DNA from: Gemmataceae bacterium
GTDB lineage: Bacteria; Planctomycetota; Planctomycetia; Gemmatales; Gemmataceae
NCBI GenBank assembly: GCA_022842245.1
Contig: JALHPZ010000004.1
Coordinates: 1 to 64,000, forward strand
Length of the DNA: 64,000 nt
Direction of reading: 5' to 3'
This document shows positions 10,270 to 19,966 of the stretch, in pieces. Every line of letters begins with the position of its first letter. Position 1 is the first letter of the stretch. The notes beneath the pieces were generated by a model. That model searched no databases, had not been told where the DNA came from, and saw only the letters and a program-made list of their open reading frames with translations. A program made the position numbers and the translations under genes.

Positions 10270-12447
10270 ATGAGTTTCCTGTCGCCGTGGCTGTTGCTGG
10301 GCGGGCTGGCGGTCTCCGTGCCGCTGGTCCTGCACTTCTTTTACCGCGCCCGGTACCGCCGGCTGCCGTGGGCGGCGATGACGTTTCTCAAGCAGGCGAT
10401 CGAGCAGACGAGCCGACGGCTGCGCTTTCAGGAACTCATTCTGTTGCTGCTGCGCTGTGCGGCGATGCTGCTGCTGGCGTTCGCGCTGGCGCGCCCGGCC
10501 ATCACGGGGTCGACCGTCGGCGGGCGCGGCGAATCGGTCGACGCGATCTTCATCTTCGACACCTCCGCCAGCATGACTGCGCGCGACGGCGAGAAGACGC
10601 GGTTGGAGCGTGCCAAGGACGCGGCCGCGGCGATCCTCGACAACCTGCCAAACAACAGCACGATCCAGATCATCGGCTGTGCCGACCGCGCGGTCGCGCT
10701 CGGGCCTCTGTCGCCGCGGAACATCGACCAGGCCCGGCAGATCGTCGCGAACCTCGAAGCGACCTCCCTCGCCACGGACCTGCTGCCCGGCCTGACGGAA
10801 GCCTATTCGGCGCTCGATCGCGGGGCGGGGACGAACAAGGAGGTCTACGTCTTCTCGGACCTTCACAAGCTCGGCTGGGAACGGCAGTCGGCCGCGATCC
10901 GGGCGAAGGGCGAGGAAATCAAGCAGCGGGCGGCGTTCTTGATCGTGCGCTGTGGCAACGCCGACCGACCGGTGCGCAACGTCGGTATCGCCGGCATCTC
11001 GTACCCCGACGGCATCCCGCACACCGGCACGCGCATGCCGTTTTCCATCATGCTGCGCAACACCGGCAAGGAACCGGTCCGCAACGTGACGGTCGCGATC
11101 GAAGTCGACGGCAGGGCGGTCGACAAGGAGACCGAAACCGTCGCCGAGGTGGCGCCGGGCCAGACGTACCCGGTGAACCTGACGGCGAAACTCGACCAGG
11201 CCGGGCCGCGCATCGTCACAGCGACCGTGACTGGCGACGACCTGCCCGGCGACAATCGCCTCGACCGGATCGTACCCGTGCGCGAGACGGTGCGTGTCGT
11301 CCTGATCGACGGCACGCCCGACACGCGCGACCCGAAGGAATCGGGCAGCCACTTCGTGCGCAACGCCCTGCTCCCCGTGGCGGCGAGCGACCAGGACGCG
11401 TACTTCGTGCGCGTGCAGGTGGTGCCGCCGGACGAGGCCGGCCCCGGCCTGCTCGGCGCGTGCGATGTCTGCTACCTGCTCAATGTGCCGGCGTCGAACG
11501 CCGACCGTCCCGGCATTCCGGGCCTGTCGCGCGAGTTCGTCGAACGTCTCGAAGGCTTCGTGAAGGCCGGCGGCGGACTCGTCATCGGTTCGGGCGACAA
11601 CATCGTCCCGGCCCGCTACAACCAGGTGCTTGGCTCGCAGGGGATCAACGTCCTGCCGTTCGACCTTGGCGAACCCTCCTCGGCGACGCCAGACAAGCCT
11701 TTCAAGATCGCCCCCGACACGACCGAATCGCCGTCATTCCTCGAACGCTTCCAGGGTGAACCGTACCGCACCGTCACGGCGGACGCGGACCTGTCCCGCA
11801 TCCTGCCGGTGAAGGAGGCCGGCGCGGCCGGCCGCGTGCTGATGCGGCTCGCGGACCAGAGGCCGTTCGTCTGCTCGCGTGCCATCGGCGAGGGCGAGGT
11901 GTTGTTCGTCGCCGGCTCGATGGACGAGCGATGGGGGAACTGGCCCGCGAAGGCGGGCTCGTTCCTCTCCTTCCAGCAGATCGCGCTGGCGCACCTGAGC
12001 GGCAAGGCGTCGCGCGGGGCGAACCGCGTGGCCGGCGAGCCGATCGTCTGGAATCCGCCCGACGCCGCGAAGGGCTACGCGATCGTGGCACCGGACGCCA
12101 AGCGGACGAAACTGCCGAAGGCGGCGGGCGAACCGCCGGCGATCACAGCGACGGACACGCCGCTGGCGGGCGTCTACCGGATCGTGCCGGAGAACGAGGA
12201 CCGCAAGGACGGCCCGCAGTTCGCCGTCGCGCCGGACCTGCGCGAAACGGACGATCTGGCGACGCTGGCGAATCCGGAGATCGAGCAACTGATCGGCTTC
12301 CGGCCGGTGTTCCTCGACGCCGGCGTGACGGAGAGCCTCGGCACGGAACGCGCAAAGCGCGAGTGGACGATCTGGCTCCTGTTGGCGTTATTCATTCTGG
12401 CCGTCGGCGAATCGGTTTGGGCCTGGTTCTGCGGGAAGGCGTGGTAA
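10270..12447 (+). CDS. BatA-like membrane protein with VWA domain
   Basis: The 725-residue protein starts with the BatA N-terminal membrane region: MSFLSPWLLLGGLAVSVPLVLHFF, then a second segment near 55-75 (LILLLLRCAAMLLLAFALARP). A VWA domain follows with metal-site DTSAS (aspartate near 97) and SDLHKLGW. The middle holds CARDB-like and glutamine-amidotransferase-like folds (LIDGTPDTRD, GGGLVIGSGDN). A C-terminal transmembrane helix (WTIWLLLALFILAVGES) ends the protein. It is anchored in the membrane and works with MoxR/DUF58. GAGGA lies 6 nt before the ATG; the gene is 3 nt from both neighbours, so all are one operon. Confidence 0.9.
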   Translation: MSFLSPWLLLGGLAVSVPLVLHFFYRARYRRLPWAAMTFLKQAIEQTSRRLRFQELILLLLRCAAMLLLAFALARPAITGSTVGGRGESVDAIFIFDTSASMTARDGEKTRLERAKDAAAAILDNLPNNSTIQIIGCADRAVALGPLSPRNIDQARQIVANLEATSLATDLLPGLTEAYSALDRGAGTNKEVYVFSDLHKLGWERQSAAIRAKGEEIKQRAAFLIVRCGNADRPVRNVGIAGISYPDGIPHTGTRMPFSIMLRNTGKEPVRNVTVAIEVDGRAVDKETETVAEVAPGQTYPVNLTAKLDQAGPRIVTATVTGDDLPGDNRLDRIVPVRETVRVVLIDGTPDTRDPKESGSHFVRNALLPVAASDQDAYFVRVQVVPPDEAGPGLLGACDVCYLLNVPASNADRPGIPGLSREFVERLEGFVKAGGGLVIGSGDNIVPARYNQVLGSQGINVLPFDLGEPSSATPDKPFKIAPDTTESPSFLERFQGEPYRTVTADADLSRILPVKEAGAAGRVLMRLADQRPFVCSRAIGEGEVLFVAGSMDERWGNWPAKAGSFLSFQQIALAHLSGKASRGANRVAGEPIVWNPPDAAKGYAIVAPDAKRTKLPKAAGEPPAITATDTPLAGVYRIVPENEDRKDGPQFAVAPDLRETDDLATLANPEIEQLIGFRPVFLDAGVTESLGTERAKREWTIWLLLALFILAVGESVWAWFCGKAW

Positions 12448-12450
12448 CGG

Positions 12451-14823
12451 ATGACTCCACTGTTCGGTGAACTGGCGTTGCGGGGATGGTTCCCCGGTTG
12501 GCTGGCGCTCCTGCTGGGCGTCGCGGCCATCGCGTCGGTCGTGTTGATGTACCGGCGCGAGGCGGGGCGCGTGTCCACGCCGATGCGCGCACTCATGGCC
12601 GGCCTGCGCGCCGCCACGCTCGCCGCCATCCTGTTCCTCGTGATGCGCCCGTCGTGGCTGTCCGAGACGAACGGCGAACGGCCGAAGGCGATCGCGCTAC
12701 TGGTCGACGATTCCGAGAGCATGAAGTCGCGCGACCCTCGCTTGAACTTCCCGGACAAATGGCGGACGGCGGTGGCGTTGAATCTCGTGCCGCCGGACAA
12801 GCCGATGCCGGTGAACCCGTCCGCGGGCGACCTGCCGGACGCGACGCCGGAGAAGCCGACGCGACTGGAACTCGCGCAGGCGGTGCTCAAGCACCCGAAG
12901 CTGGACCTCCTTAAGAAGCTTGAAGCCGTCGGTCCCATCCAGCCCGCCGCGTTCGGCCTGCGCCGCAACGCCAAGGACGCCCGCGACGGCCAATGGGTCG
13001 ACCTGCTCGGCGGCACCGAGCCGCGAACCGCCATCGCCGACGCCTGCTTCGACCTGCTTCGCCGCGACGAGAACGAGCAGCCCGCCGCCATCGTGATCGT
13101 CACCGACGGCCGCGAGAACGCCAGCGAACGCAGCCTCGACGACCTCGCCGCCGAGTGCGCCCGGCTCCAGATCCCCATCCACGTCTACGGCGTCGGCAGC
13201 TCCTTCTTCGGTCAGCTCCGCATCCGCGAGGCCGTCGTCAACGAGACGCTCTTCGTCGACGACACCGTCAGCGTCCCCGTTCGCTACCGCATGAGGGGTT
13301 TCAAGGACGGCGTCGTCGAGATGGTCCTCAAGCTCAACGGCCAGGAAGTTGCCCGCAAGACCGTCGACGCGAAGGATGGCGACGACCTCAAGGAAATCCT
13401 GTCCTTCGTGCCCCAGCAGAAGGACGCGCTCTCCGGCAAGCAGGAGATCACCACGACCGTGCGGGTCGTTTCCGGACTCGAAACCGTCACCGACGAAGTG
13501 ACCAAATCCGTGCGCATCGTCGACCGCAAAGTGAAGGTGCTCGTCGTCGATTCGATTCCGCGCTGGGATTTCAAATTCCTCCAGCGTTCTCTGCTGCGGG
13601 ACCGGCGCGTCGTCGCGAGCTTCTACCTGACGGACGGCGACTCGCGGGCGATGAAGTCGGGCGAGCCGTTCCTGCCGCAATTCCCTGCCACCCGCCCCGA
13701 ACTGTTCGACTACGACCTGCTGATCCTCGGCGACGTGCCTGCGTCGTTCTTCAGCCCCGATCAGCAGGTGATGATCCGCGAGTTCGTCGCCGAAGGCGGC
13801 GGCTTCCTCCAGATCGCGGGGCGGAACCACGGCCCGTCGAGCTACGTCGGCACGCCGCTCGCTGACGTCCTCCCGGTGGAAATCGAATCGCAGAAGTTCG
13901 TCATCGACACGGGCACCCGGCCCGTGTCCTACCGGCCGGACCTCACGCCGTCGGGCGTGCGCTCCGCCGTGCTCTCGCTGGACGACGACCCCGTCGAGAA
14001 CCTGAAGGTCTGGAAGGAACTGCCGGAGTTCTACTGGCACTATCCGGTGACGAAGCTGAAGCCCGCGGCCGAGGCCTACCTCACGCACCCGAAGGACCGC
14101 ACGACGGACGACAAGCCGATGCCGATCTACGCCGCCCATTACTACGGCAAGGGGTACAGCGTCTGGGTCGGCTTCGACGAGACCTGGCGCTGGCGGTTCA
14201 ATGCCGCCGACAAGTACTTCTCCCGGTTCTGGAGCCAGGGGGTCTACGTCGCGGGCGTCCCACGAACCGTCGGCACGAAGCTCACGCAGTTGTCGCTGGA
14301 CACGTCCGACCCGCAGCTCGGCAAGACCGGCCAGATCTATGCGCGGCTCTACAACCCGGACTTGCGCCCCATCGCCGCCGAACGGCTGGAAGCCCGGCTC
14401 GAACGGCTCGACGCCGCCGTCGACGACCGCGACCGCAGCCTGCCGATCGAACTCAAGGCCCTGCCCGGCGTTCCCGGCGAATTCATCGCGACGATCCCGT
14501 TCAACCGCGTCGGCCGGTTCGCCCTCCGCGTGGACAACGGCAGCGATCCGGCGTCGCTCGAATATCGCGTGGCCCTGCCGCCGGACCACGAGCAGGCCGT
14601 CGGAGGACTGGCCGAGGAATCGCTCCGCAAACTCGCCGAGGCGACCGGCGGCTCGTTCCACCGCGAGGAGGACCTGCACAAACTCGCCGAGAACGTGAAG
14701 CCGAAGACGGCACCGTTCAGTCGGCGCGACGAGACGCTGCTCTGGAACAAGTGGGCGATGCTCCTCGTCATCGGCTTGTTCTCGGTGGAATGGATCGTCC
14801 GGAAATTCAACAGCCTGAGCTAA
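12451..14823 (+). CDS. membrane protein with VWA and amidotransferase-like domains
   Basis: The 790-residue protein has N-terminal membrane helices (about 15-35 and 50-67). A VWA domain begins at ALLVDDSESM (aspartate 86/87) and contains IVIVTDGRENASE. A class I amidotransferase-like part follows (VLVVDSIPRWDFKFLQRSL, DYDLLILGDVPASFF, FVAEGGGFLQIAGRN). A C-terminal helix (WAMLLVIGLFSVEWIVRKF) ends it. It is a common downstream partner of BatA-like proteins in planctomycete MoxR clusters. It starts 3 nt after the previous gene and is separated by 7 nt from the next. Its precise job is unknown. Confidence 0.85.
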   Translation: MTPLFGELALRGWFPGWLALLLGVAAIASVVLMYRREAGRVSTPMRALMAGLRAATLAAILFLVMRPSWLSETNGERPKAIALLVDDSESMKSRDPRLNFPDKWRTAVALNLVPPDKPMPVNPSAGDLPDATPEKPTRLELAQAVLKHPKLDLLKKLEAVGPIQPAAFGLRRNAKDARDGQWVDLLGGTEPRTAIADACFDLLRRDENEQPAAIVIVTDGRENASERSLDDLAAECARLQIPIHVYGVGSSFFGQLRIREAVVNETLFVDDTVSVPVRYRMRGFKDGVVEMVLKLNGQEVARKTVDAKDGDDLKEILSFVPQQKDALSGKQEITTTVRVVSGLETVTDEVTKSVRIVDRKVKVLVVDSIPRWDFKFLQRSLLRDRRVVASFYLTDGDSRAMKSGEPFLPQFPATRPELFDYDLLILGDVPASFFSPDQQVMIREFVAEGGGFLQIAGRNHGPSSYVGTPLADVLPVEIESQKFVIDTGTRPVSYRPDLTPSGVRSAVLSLDDDPVENLKVWKELPEFYWHYPVTKLKPAAEAYLTHPKDRTTDDKPMPIYAAHYYGKGYSVWVGFDETWRWRFNAADKYFSRFWSQGVYVAGVPRTVGTKLTQLSLDTSDPQLGKTGQIYARLYNPDLRPIAAERLEARLERLDAAVDDRDRSLPIELKALPGVPGEFIATIPFNRVGRFALRVDNGSDPASLEYRVALPPDHEQAVGGLAEESLRKLAEATGGSFHREEDLHKLAENVKPKTAPFSRRDETLLWNKWAMLLVIGLFSVEWIVRKFNSLS

Positions 14824-14830
14824 GCCCACC

Positions 14831-16705
14831 ATGGATGAACTGATCCACCAACTGAAGCGCTGGCAGGGCCGGGAACGGTTGTTCCGGTTCGCGTGGGGGC
14901 TGGCGCGCTGGTCGGCCGTCGTGCTCGGCGGCCTGGCGACGTGCTGCCTCGTCGACTGGACGATCGACCGCTACCGCGACACGCCGATGCTCTTGCGCAT
15001 CCTCATGACCTTCGGCCAACTGGCGCTCTACTCTGCGGCGGCGGTCTGGTTCCTGTACCGCCTGCGCACGCCGTCCATCGATGTGCTCGCGGGCAAGGCC
15101 GAAACCGCCTTCCCCGAGTTCGACCACCGGATCGTGACGGCGCTGCAGCTCAACCGACCAACGGCGAAGACGCAGGGGATGTCCCCGCAACTCATCGGCG
15201 ACGTGACGCGCGAAGCCGTCGCCCTCGCCGCGCGGCACGACCTGACGAAACTTGCCGAGACCGACCGCCTGCGCCGCGCGGCCCTCGTCCTCGCGCCGCT
15301 CGCGCTCGTCGTTCTCGCGATCTTCGCCTTCAATCCCAAGCTCGTGCTTGCGCTCGTCGCCCGGCAAGCCCTGCTGCCCGCGGACATCCCGCGCTCGGTC
15401 GCCCTCGTCCCCGACACGGCCAAGCTCTGGCCCAGCGGCGACCCCGTAAAGCTCACCTTCCGCGTCAGCGGCAAGTTCACGGAATCCTCTGTCGGCACCG
15501 CGATCGTCGAACCCGAAGGACTGCCCGCGGAGACATATGACCTGAAATTCTTGGAGAGAATTGACGAATCGACGGCACGATTCGCGGCCGACTATCCGCC
15601 CTCCAGCGTGCCGTTCACGTTCCGCGCCCGCCTGCACGACGGGCGCACGCGCGTGCCGGGCGAAGTCCGCTTCGAGCCGCGCCCGGTCGTCAAGACCGTC
15701 AGCGCCTGGCTGCGAATGCCGACCTATGTCGACCCCGAGGGAAAACGCACCTACGAACGCTTCCAGCCCGAAGGCGAAGTGACCGCCCTGCCCGGCTGCG
15801 GATTGCGCGTGGCGATCGAAGCGTCCAAGCCGCTGAAGAGCGCAAGCCTCGTGATGCTCCAGCGCACGGCCGCCGGCGTCGAGGAACCGCTCGGCGAACC
15901 GACGACGATGGGGCTCGACGCCGACCGTACGGCCGCGAGCGCCGTCGCGGCGATTCCGGCCAAGGCCGTCGGCTACCGCATTCTCGTGACCGACGACAAC
16001 GACTTCGCGAACCTCAACCCGCCGCGCCGCGGCATCGGCATCGCGCCCGACGACCCGCCGCGCGTGAACTTGCTCCCGGAAATCCTCAAGGACCCGCGCG
16101 ACCCCGGCCCGATCGACGACTACGAAGTGACCGGCATGCCCCTCGTCCTCGGCGGCCGCGTGCAGATCGGCTACGCCGCGCGTTCCCCCCTCGGCCTCGA
16201 CCGCGCGTTCATCATGTACCGCGTCAACGATTCCGAATCCTGGACCCCCTACCCCCTCGCCCCGACCGTTGCGGACCTCGCAAAGACCGGCAAGTTCATA
16301 CCCGAACTCGGCGTCTTCGAGAATTCCGGCGAGGACGGCAAAGTGGACTTTTACCGCTTCCCATCCCCGGATATTGACAGCGAACCCCCGGGGTTGGAAG
16401 CCGGCGGGCGCTACAACTTCGAGACGGCCGCACTCAATAAAACCGTCAACGGGAAGGAAACGAAACTCGAAGTCGGCGACCGGGTTGAATTCCATGTGGC
16501 GGTCTTCGACCGCAATCCCGACCCGAATCGCCTGCCGGGGCGTTCCGAAAGCCGCATCAAGGCGGTCGTGACGCAATCGCAGTGGGAAGACTGGAACCGC
16601 CAGCGGGACCAGAGCCGCGAGCGATTGAAGCAGTTGGAGGAACGCCAGCGAGGCGTCTTCGGCGGGGCCGCTCCCGCCGCCGGGAACCCGTTCCGCAAAC
16701 CGTGA
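14831..16705 (+). CDS. large membrane protein of the MoxR cluster (DUF4175-like)
   Basis: The 624-residue product has two N-terminal membrane helices (about 23-43 and 58-77), a third near 155-172 (ALVLAPLALVVLAIFAF), and a long extracytoplasmic part with immunoglobulin-like stretches. The N-terminal layout, including AGKAETAFPEFDHRIVTALQL, is like the DUF4175-type proteins that sit next to VWA proteins in such clusters. The C-terminus is charged (RQRDQSRERLKQLEERQRG). The family assignment is tentative, but operon membership is clear from 7-nt spacing upstream. Confidence 0.7.
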   Translation: MDELIHQLKRWQGRERLFRFAWGLARWSAVVLGGLATCCLVDWTIDRYRDTPMLLRILMTFGQLALYSAAAVWFLYRLRTPSIDVLAGKAETAFPEFDHRIVTALQLNRPTAKTQGMSPQLIGDVTREAVALAARHDLTKLAETDRLRRAALVLAPLALVVLAIFAFNPKLVLALVARQALLPADIPRSVALVPDTAKLWPSGDPVKLTFRVSGKFTESSVGTAIVEPEGLPAETYDLKFLERIDESTARFAADYPPSSVPFTFRARLHDGRTRVPGEVRFEPRPVVKTVSAWLRMPTYVDPEGKRTYERFQPEGEVTALPGCGLRVAIEASKPLKSASLVMLQRTAAGVEEPLGEPTTMGLDADRTAASAVAAIPAKAVGYRILVTDDNDFANLNPPRRGIGIAPDDPPRVNLLPEILKDPRDPGPIDDYEVTGMPLVLGGRVQIGYAARSPLGLDRAFIMYRVNDSESWTPYPLAPTVADLAKTGKFIPELGVFENSGEDGKVDFYRFPSPDIDSEPPGLEAGGRYNFETAALNKTVNGKETKLEVGDRVEFHVAVFDRNPDPNRLPGRSESRIKAVVTQSQWEDWNRQRDQSRERLKQLEERQRGVFGGAAPAAGNPFRKP

Positions 16706-16802
16706 CGATTTCTCCGTTGCACCGCGACGGAAAAGGGTCGATACTGAGTTAACCTTCCGCTGGGCCGTCTCTCCGCCCTGCGCTTCCGTTCGGAGTACGT
16801 CC

Positions 16803-19800
16803 ATGTCGATTCGTCGCCTCGCGCTCGCCGCCCTGCTCGCGGGTTTCGGCCTCCCGGCGTCGGCCGCCAACCCGGACCTCGATCCGGCCGCGCAGAAAAT
16901 CCAGCAGAAGAAGGTGCAGGCGGAGATCGAACAAACCGCCCGCCGGATCGGCACCACGCTCCGTGCGATGCGCTACCAGAAGCTCGACGCGGGCACCGAG
17001 CGGAAGATGCTCGACGAAGTGGCCGTCACGCTCAAGGGCCTCAGCGACGATCAGGTGGTCGCCGTGCTCAAGCACCTCGACGGCGCGCTGAAGGCACCCG
17101 ACGAGGAGACCGCCACGAAGGAGCAGCGCGAGGCGTACCTCAAGCACCGGCAGATCGTCACGTCGCTGCGGGGTCTCGTCAACAAGCTCGACATTCTCAA
17201 GAGCCTCGATCAGGCCGCGACGCGGATCGACAAGCTGGCGAAGGACCAGCTTTCGCTGCACCTGAAGGCGATCTCGGCCGAGAATTTCAAACCCGTCCCT
17301 TCCCGGCCCGGTCGTAGCATCGCGAGGGACGACCGCGAGGAACAAGCCGACAGCCAGGGCGACCTGCGGAACGAAATCCTCGCCATCACGACGCAACTTG
17401 GCACCCTTCGCCCGAATTTGAACCCGGACCAGAAAGCACGGCTGGATGCGGCCGACGCGCACGGCAAGGGCGGACAGATCGCCGCCGACATGCAGATCGC
17501 CGCGAGCAACCTGAACGGCGGCCAGTTCTCAAGCGCCTCCGACCGGCAGCTGCGCGTGGCGAAGGAGCTTCAGGCGCTCGCCGCCGCGCTCCGCACCCCG
17601 CGCGACAAGATCGCCGCCATGAAGGAACTGCGCGATCGCGTCGAGAAGACGCTCCAGGCCGAGACCGCGCTCAAGGCCGAGACGGAAAAGGCCAAGAACC
17701 CCGAAGAGCGCAAGCGCGACCCCGACCGTTTCGAGCGCTACGCGCAGGACCCGAAAAAGGTCGAGGCTCACCGGCTCGCGGACGAGCAGGCGAAGCTCGA
17801 ATTCGAAACGCGCGAGATCCGCAAGACGCTGGAGAACGTGTCAAAGGAGGCCGCTGCGAAGCTGACGCCGGCCGAATCGGAGATGAAGCGGGCGCAGGAC
17901 GAGCTGCGGATCAACGAAAGCCCCGAAAAGGCCGTGCCCGCCGAGGAGAACGCCGCCGAGCGCCTCAAGGAGACGCGGGACGAACTCGACAAGCAGATCG
18001 CCGCCGCCGAGAAGGAGAAGTCCGACGCCCTCGCCGCGACGAAGAAGGCGGCCGAAGAGGTGCAGAAGCTGATTCAGGAGCAGAAGAAGGTTCAGGCGGA
18101 CACGAAGGCCGAGAAGAAGCCGGAGAACCTCGACAAGGTCGCACAGGCGCAGAAGGAGATCGCCAAGAAGGCCGAGGAACTCAAGAACCTTCCCCTGCCG
18201 GACAAGAAGGACGCGACCGAAGCCCTCAAGAAGGCCGCGAACGAGGCCGACAAGGCCGCCGACAAACTCGCGAACCGCGAGAAGGACGAGGCCCAGCCCA
18301 AGCAAGACGAGACACTCAAGGCGCTCGAAGCCGCGAAGAAGGCGCTCGACGAGAAGGCCGCGGAGATCGAGAAGCGCCGCGAGGACATGGCCAAGATCGA
18401 CGAGGCCCAGAAGAAGCTCGAGAAGCTGACCAAGGAGGAGAAGAAGCTCGCCGAGGACGCGAAGAAGTCGACCGACTCCGACAAGGGCAAGAACGAGGAG
18501 TTGGCCAAGAAGCAGGAGCAACTGACGCCGCAGACCAAGGACGTGGCCAAGGACGTGAAGGACGCCGCCCCCGACGCCGCCAAGAAGATCGACGAAGGCG
18601 CCGAGAAGATGGAGGCCGCCAAGAAGGACCTCGACCAGAACAAGCCGATGCCCGCCGCCGACAAGGGGAACGAAGCCGCGAAGAAGCTCGAGGAAGCCCA
18701 GGAGGCACTCCAGAAGAAGGCCGACGAACTGAAGGCGAAGGAGATCGCCGACCAGGCGGCGCTCCAGCCGAACCAGGTGAACCCGCAGGACGCCGCCCAG
18801 CAGCTCGCCAAGGCGATCGAGCAGGCGAACAAGGCCGCCGAACAGGCGAAGAAGGCGGAGGAGCTTCAGAAGAACCAGGCGCAGAACCTCGCCGAGCAGC
18901 AGAAGCAGATTGCCAAGCAGGCCGAGCAGATGAAGCAACCCGACGCCGCGGCCGACGCGCAGGAGGCCGCCAAGGCGCTCGAGAAGGGCGACCTGCCGAA
19001 GGCGTTGCAGGAACAGCAGAAGGCGCTCGAAAAGCTGAACGAGGCCGCGAAGGGCGAACCGATGCCCGGCGAGCCGATGCCCGGCGAGCCGATGAAGGGC
19101 GAAGGCCAGCCCATGAAGGGCGAAGGCCAGCCCATGAAGGGCGAAGGCCAGCCCATGAAGGGCGAGGGCCAGCCCATGAAGGGCGAAGGCCAGCCCATGA
19201 AGGGCGAAGGCCAGCCGATGTCCGGTGAGCCGAAGAACAACGCCCAGCTCGCCAAGGCTCAACAGCAACTGAAGGAAGCCACCGAAGCCCTTCAACAATC
19301 GATGCAAGCGAATCAGGCCGCGCAGGCGGCGCTCAACCAGGCGCAGGCGCAGGCGCCGACGTCGGTGCAGGAGCAACTAAACCAGGCCGCACAGAAGCTC
19401 AACGACGCCGGCCAGCAACTCGGCCAGGGCCAGCCGATGCAGGCGGGCGAGTCGCAACAGCAAGCGGCGCAGCAACTCGGGCAGGCGCTCCAATCGCTCA
19501 ACGAAGCCGCCAAGCAGATGGGCCAGCCCGGTGCCCAGCCCGGCCAGCCCCAGCAGGCGCAGGGCCAGCAACCCGGTCAACAACCGGGGCAACAACCCGG
19601 TCAACAACCGGGGCAACAGCCCGGTCAGCAACCGGGGCAGCAGGGTCAGCAACCCGGCCAGCAGCCCGGTCAGAAGGGCCAGAACAATCAGGAGAACAAC
19701 CAGGCCAAGGGCGAAGGCGACCGCCAAGGCCCCGGCCAGATGAAGAACGCCGCCTCTAGCGGCACCGCCAAGGACGCCGACGGCTCCTTCATCAACCTCC

Positions 19801-19952
19801 AGAAGAAAGAACGCGACAAGGTCCAGCAGAACGCCGAGGCCGCGTTCCCCGCCGAGTTCCGCGAAAAGCTCAAGAACTACAACATCAACATCAAGAACTC
19901 CGGCAAGCCGCAGGACAAGGCGCCCGCGAAGCCCGAAGAGAAGAAGCCGTAA
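16803..19952 (+). CDS. exported Lys/Glu/Ala/Gln-rich coiled-coil repeat protein
   Basis: The 1049-residue protein has a signal peptide (MSIRRLALAALLAGFGLPASA). Heptad-rich Ala/Lys/Glu sequence runs from about 100 to 750 (for example KKLEKLTKEEKKLAEDAKK). Two tandem repeat tracts follow: six MKGEGQP units and a QPGQ-rich tract. A conserved-looking C-terminus (INLQKKERDKVQQNAEAAFPAEFREKLKNYNINIKNSG) ends it, similar to the end of long proteins found in MoxR/Bat clusters. It is likely a fibrous periplasmic protein. No enzyme motif is visible. It lies 97 bp after the DUF4175-like gene and 14 bp before the squalene-cyclase-like gene. Confidence 0.85.
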   Translation: MSIRRLALAALLAGFGLPASAANPDLDPAAQKIQQKKVQAEIEQTARRIGTTLRAMRYQKLDAGTERKMLDEVAVTLKGLSDDQVVAVLKHLDGALKAPDEETATKEQREAYLKHRQIVTSLRGLVNKLDILKSLDQAATRIDKLAKDQLSLHLKAISAENFKPVPSRPGRSIARDDREEQADSQGDLRNEILAITTQLGTLRPNLNPDQKARLDAADAHGKGGQIAADMQIAASNLNGGQFSSASDRQLRVAKELQALAAALRTPRDKIAAMKELRDRVEKTLQAETALKAETEKAKNPEERKRDPDRFERYAQDPKKVEAHRLADEQAKLEFETREIRKTLENVSKEAAAKLTPAESEMKRAQDELRINESPEKAVPAEENAAERLKETRDELDKQIAAAEKEKSDALAATKKAAEEVQKLIQEQKKVQADTKAEKKPENLDKVAQAQKEIAKKAEELKNLPLPDKKDATEALKKAANEADKAADKLANREKDEAQPKQDETLKALEAAKKALDEKAAEIEKRREDMAKIDEAQKKLEKLTKEEKKLAEDAKKSTDSDKGKNEELAKKQEQLTPQTKDVAKDVKDAAPDAAKKIDEGAEKMEAAKKDLDQNKPMPAADKGNEAAKKLEEAQEALQKKADELKAKEIADQAALQPNQVNPQDAAQQLAKAIEQANKAAEQAKKAEELQKNQAQNLAEQQKQIAKQAEQMKQPDAAADAQEAAKALEKGDLPKALQEQQKALEKLNEAAKGEPMPGEPMPGEPMKGEGQPMKGEGQPMKGEGQPMKGEGQPMKGEGQPMKGEGQPMSGEPKNNAQLAKAQQQLKEATEALQQSMQANQAAQAALNQAQAQAPTSVQEQLNQAAQKLNDAGQQLGQGQPMQAGESQQQAAQQLGQALQSLNEAAKQMGQPGAQPGQPQQAQGQQPGQQPGQQPGQQPGQQPGQQPGQQGQQPGQQPGQKGQNNQENNQAKGEGDRQGPGQMKNAASSGTAKDADGSFINLQKKERDKVQQNAEAAFPAEFREKLKNYNINIKNSGKPQDKAPAKPEEKKP
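19092..19217 (+). repeat. 21-bp tandem repeat, six units, in coding sequence
   Basis: Six nearly identical 21-bp units encode MKGEGQP repeated six times; unit starts are 19092, 19113, 19134, 19155, 19176 and 19197. Shorter 12-bp PMPGEP-type units stand just before. Differences between units are mostly single third-position changes, so the copies are recent and the number may vary between strains. Confidence 0.95.
19566..19680 (+). repeat. 12-bp QPGQ-coding tandem repeat tract
   Basis: A tract of about nine QPGQ-type units, with a 24-bp higher-order period in which CCCGGTCAA and CCGGGGCAA alternate. It encodes an extended Gln/Pro/Gly-rich linker before the C-terminal domain. Confidence 0.9.
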
Positions 19953-19966
19953 TCGAGGACCGATCC

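Noticed and set aside
12697..16957. Long minus-strand frames opposite the VWA and DUF4175-like genes
   Set aside because: They have no recognisable domains and lie wholly opposite genes with clear signatures.
17841..19376. Long Leu-rich open frame opposite the coiled-coil gene
   Set aside because: It is the complement of a Lys/Glu/Gln-rich low-complexity gene in high-GC DNA; no start signal and no domain.
19092..19680. CRISPR-like array
   Set aside because: The repeats are tandem without spacers and encode protein in frame.
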